From positions 141,603-205,602 of the forward strand of contig NZ_JACVWU010000019.1 in NCBI RefSeq assembly GCF_014596915.1: a stretch of DNA of 64,000 bases, given 5' to 3'. A program made the translations under genes and the position numbers. The notes below the pieces were generated by a model. It was not told where the DNA came from and searched no databases. It saw only the letters and a list, made by a program, of their open reading frames with translations. Positions 16,456-23,833 of the stretch are shown in pieces; positions within the stretch are counted from its first letter, which is position 1; every line of letters starts with the position of its first letter. This DNA is from Streptomyces sp. TRM68416 (GTDB taxonomy: Bacteria > Actinomycetota > Actinomycetes > Streptomycetales > Streptomycetaceae).

Positions 16456-16597
16456 GTGTCCAGAGTTCAGGTCGGCGGAACCGACATTAGGTGCTCTAAC
16501 CCCTGAGCTACACCGGCGCGTTGTACCGATGGCGGGACTCGAACCCGCGACCGCCCCATTATCAGTGGAAGTAGGTCCTGCCTTCGCACCTGGACAC
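16456..16597 (-). ncRNA. Y RNA (YrlA-like) with circularly permuted tRNA-Ile-like module
   Basis: 142-nt RNA. Terminal stem GUGUCCAG/CUGGACAC; Ro-type loop GUGCGAA opposite GACCUGAACU; second stem GGCAGGACC/GGUUCCGCC with one mismatch. The module then reads in permuted order: anticodon-like arm UUCCA-CUGAUAA-UGGGG, 5-nt variable loop CGGUC, T arm GCGGG-UUCGAGU-CCCGC, acceptor 3' strand CAUCGGU, linker ACAACGC, acceptor 5' strand GCCGGUG, U8-A9, D arm GCUC-AGGGGUUA-GAGC, A26. The 5' part GUGCGAAGGCAG differs from the human Y1 Ro-binding strand GUCCGAAGGUAG at only two positions. Confidence 0.88.
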
Positions 16598-16603
16598 GTC
16601 CTC

Positions 16604-16609
16604 ACTGTA
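16604..16609 (-). promoter_or_regulatory. -10 element for the Y RNA/rsr unit
   Basis: TACAGT on the minus strand. Its last base lies 7 nt before the first base of the distal Y RNA, exactly where a start site would be expected. No good -35 is visible (TAGCCC at 18-bp spacing is poor), so an alternative sigma factor or activator may be involved. Confidence 0.5.
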
Positions 16610-16828
16610 GGAGGCGTACCGCGGGCCGGGCTAGCGAATTAATGACACGCGCTTCTGCCGCTTCCGGAGCCGGACAGAACCTCACCGGGCCCTGCTGTGC
16701 GAACCCGCACGCATGCACGCACGGACACCAACCTCCCCTCCAGCCCGGGAAATTGGTCGGACGAATCTTCGTAAAGAAGGTCAACCGGCACAGAGCACCG
16801 CAGTACCCATGATTTACGGCGGACGTAC

Positions 16829-16857
16829 TTGACCGGCGTGCTCCGCGGCAATAGATA
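16829..16857 (+). promoter_or_regulatory. promoter of the divergent small-protein/protease operon
   Basis: TTGACC (16829-16834), 17-bp spacer, TAGATA (16852-16857). This is a good housekeeping-type promoter, 38 bp upstream of the GTG at 16895. Confidence 0.7.
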
Positions 16858-16894
16858 CCAATCCACCTGAAGCACCCGGGGGAGGCGAGCCGAA

Positions 16895-17125
16895 GTGGAC
16901 GCACGTCGGACACGCAGCCTCCATGAGGGCCGGCTGCTGAGCATGGCCCATGTGACGGGGGTCGGGACCGGGAGGGACGAGCACACGGGCGAGGACGTCA
17001 TCGTCGTCTTCGTGACCCGCAAAGTGCCCCGGGACCGGCTCAGGGAAGAGGACGTGGTTCCGGACGAGCTCGACGGCGTACCCGTGCGCGTACTCGCGAT
17101 CGGCGATGTCTCCGCGCAGGAGTAG
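16895..17125 (+). CDS. small protein homologous to the N-terminal domain of the next gene
   Basis: 76 residues, GTG start 10 nt after GGGGGAGG. The stretch LLSMAHVTGVGTGRD, DVIVVFVTRKVPRD, EEDVVPDELDGVPVRVLAIGDV aligns with residues about 30-95 of the following protein (LANVVGFGHGVKW, AVLVFVTQKVPES, ERDVIPYRMDDGTPTDVVAVGHV). It is therefore a free-standing copy of that alpha/beta domain. It may regulate or mimic the protease prodomain; this is inference. Confidence 0.8.
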   Translation: MDARRTRSLHEGRLLSMAHVTGVGTGRDEHTGEDVIVVFVTRKVPRDRLREEDVVPDELDGVPVRVLAIGDVSAQE

Positions 17126-17189
17126 CGCGCCGCGCGCCCCGGCACCGCGATGACACCGGAAAATCACCGGGGAAGAAGGTGGTCTGGCC

Positions 17190-18353
17190 GTGACGAGCCA
17201 GCCCGAACTGATGCGAGGTCCCACCGGCGGACAGCTCACCGACAACTCGCGCCGGCAGGCGTTGTCGGACTTCCTGCGGCGTGAGCAGCCGCTGGCGAAC
17301 GTCGTCGGCTTCGGCCACGGCGTGAAGTGGAGCGGGGGTCAACCGACCGGCGAGGAGGCCGTGTTGGTGTTCGTGACCCAGAAGGTCCCGGAGTCGATGC
17401 TGCCGGAACGGGACGTGATCCCGTACCGGATGGACGACGGCACGCCCACCGACGTGGTGGCCGTGGGCCATGTCGCCGCCCAGCGCCAGCAGCGGGCGTC
17501 GGGGGCCCGGCGCGAGGAGCGGCGAGGGGTCTCCTACGGCCCTGACGGCAGCGTCGAGGAGCAGTTGGCGCGGCTGTCGCAGCCGCTGCTGGAGGAGCTG
17601 GGCACGGCCGGCGCGTTCGAGCCGCAGATCCTCAAGCGCCGTATGCGGCCGAGCCCTTCGGGCTTCTCGGTCGGCAACGTGCGGGTGACGGCGGGCACGC
17701 TCGGCAGTGTGGTGTACGACTTCCTGCCGGGCGCGACGGTCGATCCGCCCGGCCCGGGTCTGGGCGTTCCGGCGAAGTTCTACATCCTGTCCAACAACCA
17801 TGTGCTCGCGGACTCCAACCGGGCACAGCTGGGCAGTCCGATCGTGCAGCCGGGTGTCTTCGACGGCGGCTCGGACCCGGCGGACCGGATCGCGACCCTG
17901 GACCGCTTCGTGACGATCCAGTTCGCGCCGCAGATCCCGCTGGAGCAGCACAACAACGTCATCGACGCGGCCCTGGGCGCGGTGGACTTCCAGGACGCGA
18001 CCCGGGAGCAGTACTTCAGCGGTGCGCCGCGCGCCTGGCGGCGCAAGGCCAATGTGGCGGTCGGGGACCTGGTGAGGAAGACGGGCCGGACGACCAACAT
18101 CAGTTTCGGCCGGATCATCGCGGTCGACGCGACGATCGACGTCAACTTCGGCACGGCCGGGACGGCCCGCTTCAAGGACCAGATCCTCACCACGAACATC
18201 TCCGCGGGCGGCGACTCGGGGTCCCTGGTCACCTCGCTCGACAACGTGGCGGTGGGGCTGCTGTTCGCCGGTTCGTCGGTGGTGACGGTCGTCAACCACA
18301 TCGAGAACGTCCGTGCGCTGCTGCGCGTCGAGGTCGCCGAGCAGCTGGCATGA
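17190..18353 (+). CDS. trypsin-like serine-protease-fold protein with N-terminal conserved domain
   Basis: 387 residues, GTG start. N-terminal domain (about 30-100) is shared with the preceding small protein. The C-terminal part is a chymotrypsin-fold domain: NNHVLADSN (His, about 203), NVIDAALGAVD (Asp, about 258) and GGDSGSLV (Ser, about 342). The arrangement resembles NAL1-like proteases of plants and their bacterial relatives. No signal peptide is visible, so it probably acts in the cytoplasm. Co-oriented with the small protein and the next gene; divergent from the Y RNA/rsr unit. Confidence 0.82.
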   Translation: MTSQPELMRGPTGGQLTDNSRRQALSDFLRREQPLANVVGFGHGVKWSGGQPTGEEAVLVFVTQKVPESMLPERDVIPYRMDDGTPTDVVAVGHVAAQRQQRASGARREERRGVSYGPDGSVEEQLARLSQPLLEELGTAGAFEPQILKRRMRPSPSGFSVGNVRVTAGTLGSVVYDFLPGATVDPPGPGLGVPAKFYILSNNHVLADSNRAQLGSPIVQPGVFDGGSDPADRIATLDRFVTIQFAPQIPLEQHNNVIDAALGAVDFQDATREQYFSGAPRAWRRKANVAVGDLVRKTGRTTNISFGRIIAVDATIDVNFGTAGTARFKDQILTTNISAGGDSGSLVTSLDNVAVGLLFAGSSVVTVVNHIENVRALLRVEVAEQLA

Positions 18354-18366
18354 GGAGGAGCATCCG

Positions 18367-18813
18367 ATGACGACACAGGCGCGCAAGCAGAAGGCCGCGT
18401 CCTCGGCCGAGCGTCACTTCCACAACGCGCAGGGCGCGGAGGTCAAGACCCACGACGAGGCGTTCGCGCTGCAGCAGCAAATCTCCCCCGAGGCGGTGTC
18501 CGCCGCGGCGAAGCTGGTCCTGCACAACGGCTCGGTCACCTTCGACATGGAGGTGAAGTACAACCCGAACACCTACCCGCACGTGATCACCGGCGGTCAG
18601 ATCACGGGGACCATCTGCGGGGCGCCCTGGAACATCACGGGCGGCTTCATCGGCCAGACGATCAGGCTGGACGCCAAGCGTGCGGGCACGGGCTCCTGCG
18701 CCGAGACGCTCACGGTGGTCGGCGAGTACCAGAACCCGCCGGCGTACCGGGGGACGTACGGCTTCAACGGCGCGGCGTCGTCGTTCAGGCACACGACGGT
18801 GTACCACTGCTGA
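18367..18813 (+). CDS. uncharacterised 148-residue protein
   Basis: Starts 14 bp after the protease stop, with GAGGAGGAG upstream. The lysine-rich N-terminal third (MTTQARKQKAASSAERHF) is followed by a beta-rich domain of glycines, threonines and aromatic residues, with cysteines in GTICGAP, GSCAETL and the final YHC. No signal peptide. Its place at the end of the operon suggests it is a substrate or partner of the protease, but I recognise no family. Confidence 0.65.
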   Translation: MTTQARKQKAASSAERHFHNAQGAEVKTHDEAFALQQQISPEAVSAAAKLVLHNGSVTFDMEVKYNPNTYPHVITGGQITGTICGAPWNITGGFIGQTIRLDAKRAGTGSCAETLTVVGEYQNPPAYRGTYGFNGAASSFRHTTVYHC

Positions 18814-18839
18814 GACCGCCGGGCATACGGGCGGCGAGG

Positions 18840-18866
18840 ACCGACACCGCTCAACGCGGTGTCGGT
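18840..18866. terminator. terminator after the protease operon
   Basis: 11-bp stem ACCGACACCGC/GCGGTGTCGGT with a TCAAC loop, between convergent genes. Confidence 0.8.
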
Positions 18867-18898
18867 TCCCGGCGTACGCGGGGTCCGCGCGCGAGGGG

Positions 18899-20326
18899 TC
18901 AATCGCCCTTCTGCGACCGCGCCTTGAACGCGGCCTTCCGCGCTTCCTTGGCCACCTTCTTGTCCGGGTGCAGCCGCCCCATGGCTTCCAGTACTTCGGC
19001 CGTGGCCGGGTGGTCGACCCGCCAGGCGGCCGCGAAGAATCCGGCGTGCTGGCGGGCGAGCCCCTCCACCAGTGCCTGGAGTTCGTCGGAGTTGCCCTCG
19101 GCGGCCAGTTGCGCGGCGACCGTGTCGATGGTCAGCCAGAAGACCATCGCCTCCGAGGGCACGGGGACGTCGGTGGCCCCGTGCTCGGTGAGCCACACCC
19201 GGGCGAGCCCGCCCAGTTCGGCGTCGTCGAGGACTTCTCGCAGGGCGGGCTCGGCCTCCTGTCCGACGAGCGAGAGCGCCTGCTGGCAGCGCAGCCTGCG
19301 CAGCGGCGCCCCGGCGTCCGCGCCGCGGGCGGCGGCGAGCAACTCCCGTGCGGCCGCGAGGGGTTCGCGTCGCGCCAGCCACTGTTCGGTCTCGGCGCGG
19401 GCGGCGTTCGGGGCGTAGGAGGCCGTGCCGTCGAGCAGGGCGTCGGCTCCCTTGTCCGCGAGGTCGCCCACGGCGGGCGCCGCGAACCCGGCGTCGAGCA
19501 GCCGCGCCCGCAGCCCGTACAGGCCGAGCGGAGTCAGCCGTACCATCCCGTACCGCGATACGTCCGTGTCGTCGACCGGCGCGGACGGCTCCTCGTCGGC
19601 GTCGGCCATGAGCGCCTCGTCGACCGGCTGGAACTCGACGAGTCCGACGGGCTCCAGCAGCCGGAACTGGTCGTCCAGCCGCATCATCGCGTCGGAGACC
19701 TGCTCCAGTACGTCGTTGGTGGGTTCCCCCATGTCGCTGGGCACGATCATCGACGCGGCCAGGGCGGGCAGCGGGACCGGCCCGTCACCGGGGCCGTCGT
19801 CGCTGACGGTCAGCAGGTACAGGTTGCCGAGGACCCCGTCGAGGAACTCCGCCTCGGCCTCGGGGTCCCAGTCCAGCGCGGAGAGGTCGATCTCGCCGCC
19901 TTCCTCCATGGCGTCGACGAGGTCGTCCAGGTCGGGCACGCTCGCGTCGGCGAGCACGGTCTCCAGTGCGCCCAGCCACACGCCGAGCACGTCCTGCGGC
20001 GCGCCGCCGGTGAGCAGCGCCAGGTCCTCGCCCGCGGTGACGGTGCCCGTCTCCTCGTCGGTGATCTCGACGAGCCCGGTGTCGACGGCGACGCGCCAGG
20101 CCTCACTGGCACTGGCGGCGGCGTCGTCCCCGGTCAGTCCGAGTGCCTCGGCCGCGGCGGGGAGCTGGTCCTCGGCGAGGCCGCCGCCGGCGTCCACCCG
20201 GGTGTCGGGTCCGGCCCAGCGGGCGAGCCGGGCGGCACGGGACAGCAAGGGCGTGGACAGCGCGTCCCGCGCCAGCTCCGCTTCGGGGTGCAGCCGCACC
20301 GGGGGCAGGGGGGAGCTGTCTGACAT
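18899..20326 (-). CDS. conserved helical protein of unknown function
   Basis: 475 residues, acidic, Ala/Leu-rich and helical throughout, with no membrane segment or signal peptide. Middle part has PVPLPALAASMIVPSD and a winged-helix-like GMVRLTPLGLYGLRARL (about 265-280). The C-terminal part (about 320-475) looks like HEAT/ARM repeats, ending in a basic tail KKVAKEARKAAFKARSQK. The type is found in Streptomyces as a lone gene; no catalytic residues can be named. Confidence 0.7.
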   Translation of the reverse strand: MSDSSPLPPVRLHPEAELARDALSTPLLSRAARLARWAGPDTRVDAGGGLAEDQLPAAAEALGLTGDDAAASASEAWRVAVDTGLVEITDEETGTVTAGEDLALLTGGAPQDVLGVWLGALETVLADASVPDLDDLVDAMEEGGEIDLSALDWDPEAEAEFLDGVLGNLYLLTVSDDGPGDGPVPLPALAASMIVPSDMGEPTNDVLEQVSDAMMRLDDQFRLLEPVGLVEFQPVDEALMADADEEPSAPVDDTDVSRYGMVRLTPLGLYGLRARLLDAGFAAPAVGDLADKGADALLDGTASYAPNAARAETEQWLARREPLAAARELLAAARGADAGAPLRRLRCQQALSLVGQEAEPALREVLDDAELGGLARVWLTEHGATDVPVPSEAMVFWLTIDTVAAQLAAEGNSDELQALVEGLARQHAGFFAAAWRVDHPATAEVLEAMGRLHPDKKVAKEARKAAFKARSQKGD

Positions 20327-20632
20327 CGGCTGATTCTCCTAGGGGGCGCGTCGTACCACTCAGCCGCTCAGCCTAGACGGATTTGGACCCATGCCGCCCG
20401 GTTCATCTGGCCGTTGGCCGCCGTACCTGGCCGAAACCTTGACAAGTGGCCTGACCAGGCATGAGATTACGCGCGTAGAAACCTGCTGGACATCTGTTCA
20501 CTGTAATTTCTACGCGCGTCGCGCCGCCCCACCGGTCGCGGCATGCACCGTTGCCGCCCCACCGGTCGCGGCCCCGCCGTTCCACGCTCCACCCTCGTCC
20601 CGGCGCCCACGCACGTCCCCGGAGGGATCCCG
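20327..20632. other. spacer with a 13-bp inverted repeat upstream of the nuclease gene
   Basis: 306 bp between divergent genes. Holds the inverted repeat at 20469-20519, and CCGCCCCACCGGTCGCGGC occurs twice in tandem around 20524-20572. A GTTCATCTG stretch near 20400 loosely resembles a PHO-box unit, but two conserved repeats are not present. Confidence 0.5.
20469..20519. promoter_or_regulatory. 13-bp inverted repeat with 25-bp spacer
   Basis: Arms ACGCGCGTAGAAA and TTTCTACGCGCGT are perfect. It lies about 115 bp upstream of the TTG start of the secreted nuclease and could be an operator or a transcript hairpin; nothing decides between these. Confidence 0.5.
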
Positions 20633-22462
20633 TTGCCGAGCAAGTCGTCCGCGCGCCTCGCCGCGCTCACCGTCGCCGCTGTCTGTTCCGCGGCGTCCAC
20701 CATCGTCCTGACGTCCCCCGCGCACGCCGATTCCGTGCGCATCCATGACATCCAGGGCACCACCCGCATCTCCCCGTACGCCGGCAAGCAGGTCACCGAC
20801 GTGACCGGCATCGTCACCGGCATACGCACCTACGGCTCGTCCCGCGGCTTCTGGATCCAGGACCCGGACGCCGACGACGACGCCGCCACCAGCGAGGGCA
20901 TCTTCGTCTTCACCAGCTCCACGCCCAAGGGTGTGGCCGTCGGCGACGCGGTGAGCGTGTCCGGCACCGTGTCGGAGTTCGTCCCGGGCGGCACCTCCTC
21001 CGGCAACCAGTCGATCACCGAGATCACCAAGCCGGTGTTCACCGTCGTCTCCAGCGGCAACCCGGTGCCGGCCGCCACGGTCGTCGACGCGCGGTCGGTG
21101 CCGGCCGCGTACACCCCGGCCGGGGACGCCGCCGCGAACGGCTCGATCAACGGTCTGACGCTGCGGCCCTCGACGTACGCCCTGGACTACTACGAGTCCC
21201 TGGAGGGCATGAACGTCCAGGTCTCCGACGCCCGGGTGGTCACCGCGACGGACCGCTTCGCCGAGCTGTGGGTCACGGTGAAGCCGTGGGAGAACCGCAA
21301 CCGCCGCGGCGGCACGGTGTACGGCTCCTACACCTCGCAGAACACCGGCCGCCTCCAGATCCAGTCGCTCGGCGCGGCCTCCGCGTTCCCCGCCGCGAAC
21401 GTCGGCGACACCCTCGCCGGCACCACCACCGGCCCGCTGGACTACACCCGGTTCGGCGGCTACACGCTCGTCGCGAGCACGCTCGGCACCGTGGAGAGCG
21501 GCGGCCTGGCGCGGGAGACGACCCGCAAGCAGAAGAACGGCGAGCTGGCGGTCGCCACGTACAACGTCGAGAACCTCGACCCGTCCGACACCACGTTCGA
21601 CGACCACGCCGCCGCGATCGTGAACAACCTCAAGTCGCCCGACATCGTGTCCCTGGAGGAGATCCAGGACAACAACGGCGCGACCGACGACGGCACGGTC
21701 GCCGCCGACCTGACGATGCAGAAGCTGATCGACGCGATCGTCGCGGCGGGCGGCCCGGCGTACGACTGGCGCTCGATCGACCCGGTCGACAAGGTCGACG
21801 GCGGGCAGCCCGGCGGCAACATCCGCCAGGTGTTCCTGTTCAACCCGAAGCGGGTCTCCTTCACGGACCGCGCGGGCGGCGACGCGACCACCGCGGCCGG
21901 CGTGACCAGGAAGGGCGGCAAGGCGGCCCTGACGGTGTCGCCCGGCCGGATCGACCCGGCGAACGCGGCCTGGGACGACAGCCGCAAGCCGCTGGTGGGC
22001 GAGTTCGCCTTCCGTGGCCGTACGGTCTTCGTGATCGCCAACCACTTCGCCTCCAAGGGCGGCGACCAGGCGCTGCACGCGCAGTACCAGCCGCCGGTCC
22101 GCAGCTCGGAGACCCAGCGCCACCTCCAGGCGACCGCCGTGAACGCGTTCGTCAAGGACATCCTGGCGACCCAGAAGAACGCGGCCGTGGTCACGCTCGG
22201 TGACATCAACGACTTCGAGTTCTCCGACACCACCAAGCTGCTGGAGGACGGCGGCGTGCTGTGGTCGGCGATCAAGTCGCTGCCGAAGAGCGAGCGTTAC
22301 AGCTACGACTACCAGGGCAACAGCCAGGTCCTGGACCAGATCCTGGTCTCCCCGTCGATCCGCCGCGGCTGCGACTTCGAGTACGACAGCGTGCACATCA
22401 ACGCGGAGTTCCACGACCAGATCAGCGACCACGACCCGCAGGTGCTGCGGTTCAAGCCGTAA
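20633..22462 (+). CDS. secreted endonuclease/exonuclease/phosphatase-fold protein
   Basis: 609 residues from a TTG start placed 6 nt after GGAGGG; earlier starts would bury the signal peptide. Sec-type signal (LAALTVAAVCSAASTIVLTSPAHA), then an OB-fold domain (about 35-200: GKQVTDVTGIVTGI, GFWIQDP), a linker, and a C-terminal EEP nuclease domain (about 300-609: VATYNVENL, VSLEEIQDN, VIANHFASKG, VTLGDINDF, ISDHDPQVL). The Asn, Glu, Asp/Asn and final Asp-His residues of the catalytic core are present. It likely degrades extracellular DNA/RNA for phosphate or carbon. Confidence 0.88.
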   Translation: MPSKSSARLAALTVAAVCSAASTIVLTSPAHADSVRIHDIQGTTRISPYAGKQVTDVTGIVTGIRTYGSSRGFWIQDPDADDDAATSEGIFVFTSSTPKGVAVGDAVSVSGTVSEFVPGGTSSGNQSITEITKPVFTVVSSGNPVPAATVVDARSVPAAYTPAGDAAANGSINGLTLRPSTYALDYYESLEGMNVQVSDARVVTATDRFAELWVTVKPWENRNRRGGTVYGSYTSQNTGRLQIQSLGAASAFPAANVGDTLAGTTTGPLDYTRFGGYTLVASTLGTVESGGLARETTRKQKNGELAVATYNVENLDPSDTTFDDHAAAIVNNLKSPDIVSLEEIQDNNGATDDGTVAADLTMQKLIDAIVAAGGPAYDWRSIDPVDKVDGGQPGGNIRQVFLFNPKRVSFTDRAGGDATTAAGVTRKGGKAALTVSPGRIDPANAAWDDSRKPLVGEFAFRGRTVFVIANHFASKGGDQALHAQYQPPVRSSETQRHLQATAVNAFVKDILATQKNAAVVTLGDINDFEFSDTTKLLEDGGVLWSAIKSLPKSERYSYDYQGNSQVLDQILVSPSIRRGCDFEYDSVHINAEFHDQISDHDPQVLRFKP

Positions 22463-22475
22463 CACGCGTGCGCTC

Positions 22476-22508
22476 GGGGCCGGCCGGACACTCCGTCCGG
22501 CCGGCCCC
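22476..22508. terminator. bidirectional terminator
   Basis: Perfect 14-bp stem GGGGCCGGCCGGAC/GTCCGGCCGGCCCC with an ACTCC loop, between the convergent nuclease and ABM genes. Confidence 0.85.
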
Positions 22509-22535
22509 GCCACGCGGTCCCGCACGCCGGTCCGG

Positions 22536-23216
22536 CTACGGCACGAGCCCGACGGTGTGCGTGTAGCGGACGGCGCTGAACCCCTTGAGGCCGGGATACG
22601 TCCGCACCCGCACCCACTCCGGCCCCACCGGCGCGGCGACGGCCTCGTCGTAGGAGTCGTCGCTCTCCCACTCGGCGTAGTTCAGGACGTGGCCGCCGTC
22701 GGTGCTGAGGTGGAAGTGGGCGGAGATCAGACCCCGGTCGGCCTCCGGGCTCGACAGGGCGGTGAGGACGGTGTCGACCCAGTCGGCCCGCTTCCCGGCC
22801 GCGTCCGGCTCGAAGTCGATCCGCACGATCACGATCAGGCCCGGTATCCGGGTGTCACCGGCGGCCCGCTCCCTGCTGCGGTAACGGCGGTAGCGGTCGA
22901 GTCCGACCCGCTCGATGCCGGGCACGGCGGTGTCGATCTCGTCGTTGCGCTCCTGGCGGTGGGTCTTGACGAAGGCCTCGTAGGCCTGCTCGGACCGCCA
23001 CTGGGAGTGGTGCAGCAGGGTGGTGCCGTCGCGGCCGGTGTAGAGGTGGTAGCCGAGCAGGTCGTTCGTCGGCCAGGGGCGGCCGTCCCAGGTGCGGGCC
23101 ACGGCCTCGACGGCCTGCGCCTGCCGTTCCGGTGTGCCCACGCGCCAGGTGCTGAAGAAGGGGGCGCCGGACTCGGGGCGGGTGAGGTCGGGGTGGGTGT
23201 GGGTACGGCGGGTCAT
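22536..23216 (-). CDS. two-domain antibiotic-biosynthesis-monooxygenase (ABM) protein, SoxR-regulated
   Basis: 226 residues with two dimeric alpha/beta-barrel (ABM) repeats: about 15-95 (FFSTWRVGTPERQAQAVEAV, LLHHSQWRSEQAYEAF) and about 120-205 (LIVIVRIDFEPDA, VLNYAEWESDDSYDEAV). Such proteins oxidise aromatic polyketides without cofactor or act as heme/stress-related monooxygenases. Start has GGAGG 5-6 nt upstream. A SoxR box lies 45 bp upstream. This matches the S. coelicolor SoxR regulon, which includes a putative monooxygenase gene (SCO1909) and responds to redox-active pigments. Confidence 0.85.
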   Translation of the reverse strand: MTRRTHTHPDLTRPESGAPFFSTWRVGTPERQAQAVEAVARTWDGRPWPTNDLLGYHLYTGRDGTTLLHHSQWRSEQAYEAFVKTHRQERNDEIDTAVPGIERVGLDRYRRYRSRERAAGDTRIPGLIVIVRIDFEPDAAGKRADWVDTVLTALSSPEADRGLISAHFHLSTDGGHVLNYAEWESDDSYDEAVAAPVGPEWVRVRTYPGLKGFSAVRYTHTVGLVP

Positions 23217-23260
23217 GCCGGCCTCCGGGTGCGTCGGTGGTCTGTGCACCACCACCCTCC

Positions 23261-23282
23261 GACCTCAACCATGCTTGAGGTC
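23261..23282 (-). promoter_or_regulatory. SoxR box
   Basis: GACCTCAA-N6-TTGAGGTC, an 8-bp perfect dyad whose core CCTCAA-N6-TTGAGG is the SoxR consensus. On the minus strand it overlaps a TTGACC -35 with an over-long spacer, the usual MerR/SoxR arrangement. Confidence 0.8.
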
Positions 23283-23335
23283 AAGTGCGGGGAGTGCGGC
23301 GGCGGTTGGCCCGTCGCCGCACTCCCCGTCCCCGC

Positions 23336-23833
23336 TCAGTGGCGCCTGCGGTGCCGCCGTACCGCCGCGACCGCGACGACCGCGCCCACCGCCGCACCGG
23401 CGACCAGCACCGGCCCCGGGTGCCGCAGCCCGGCCCGGACGACGGTCCGGACGGGGGGCGGGGCGCCGTGCTCGACGGCCTGCCCCGCGCGCGTGGCCCG
23501 GTCCTGCACGGTGTGCCCGGCCTGGGCCGCCTTGTCGTGCACGGCGTGACCGGCCTGCTGCGCCCGGTCCTGGACAGCGTGCCCGGCCTGGGCCGCCCGG
23601 TCCTGCACGGCGTGCCCCGCCTGGGCCGCGGTGCTGCGCAGTTGTACGGTCATCGCGCCCGCCCGGTCGCGCAGTTCGGCCGCGCGGACCCGGGCCCGGC
23701 CCTTCACATCCGCCTTGCCCGCCAACTCCTCGACGGTGTCACCGAGTTGTTCCCGGGTCTCTGCTATCTGCCGGCGCAGCTCGTCGGGGCCCTTGGCTCC
23801 CTGGCCGACGCCCTCCGCCGCCTTGTCGGTCAT
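23336..23833 (-). CDS. DUF3618 membrane protein with five 11-residue repeats
   Basis: 165 residues. N-terminal DUF3618 segment (about 15-60: DELRRQIAETREQLGDTVEELAGK), then five near-identical units AAQAGHAVQDR (about 67-121) forming an amphipathic, LEA/apolipoprotein-like helix, and a C-terminal transmembrane segment (about 138-158) before a basic tail. ATGA overlap with the holin-like gene upstream. Probably an inner-membrane, cytoplasm-facing scaffold; function unknown. Confidence 0.8.
   Translation of the reverse strand: MTDKAAEGVGQGAKGPDELRRQIAETREQLGDTVEELAGKADVKGRARVRAAELRDRAGAMTVQLRSTAAQAGHAVQDRAAQAGHAVQDRAQQAGHAVHDKAAQAGHTVQDRATRAGQAVEHGAPPPVRTVVRAGLRHPGPVLVAGAAVGAVVAVAAVRRHRRRH

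Noticed and set aside
16199..16597. Ordinary tRNA genes (T-arm, D-arm and GAU anticodon sequences)
   Set aside because: The arms appear in the order T before D and no 5'-acceptor-D-anticodon-T-acceptor-3' arrangement or CCA end can be drawn on either strand; the terminal Y-type stems explain the layout better.
20395..20440. PHO box before the secreted nuclease
   Set aside because: One GTTCATCTG-like unit is visible but not two well-spaced conserved 11-bp repeats.
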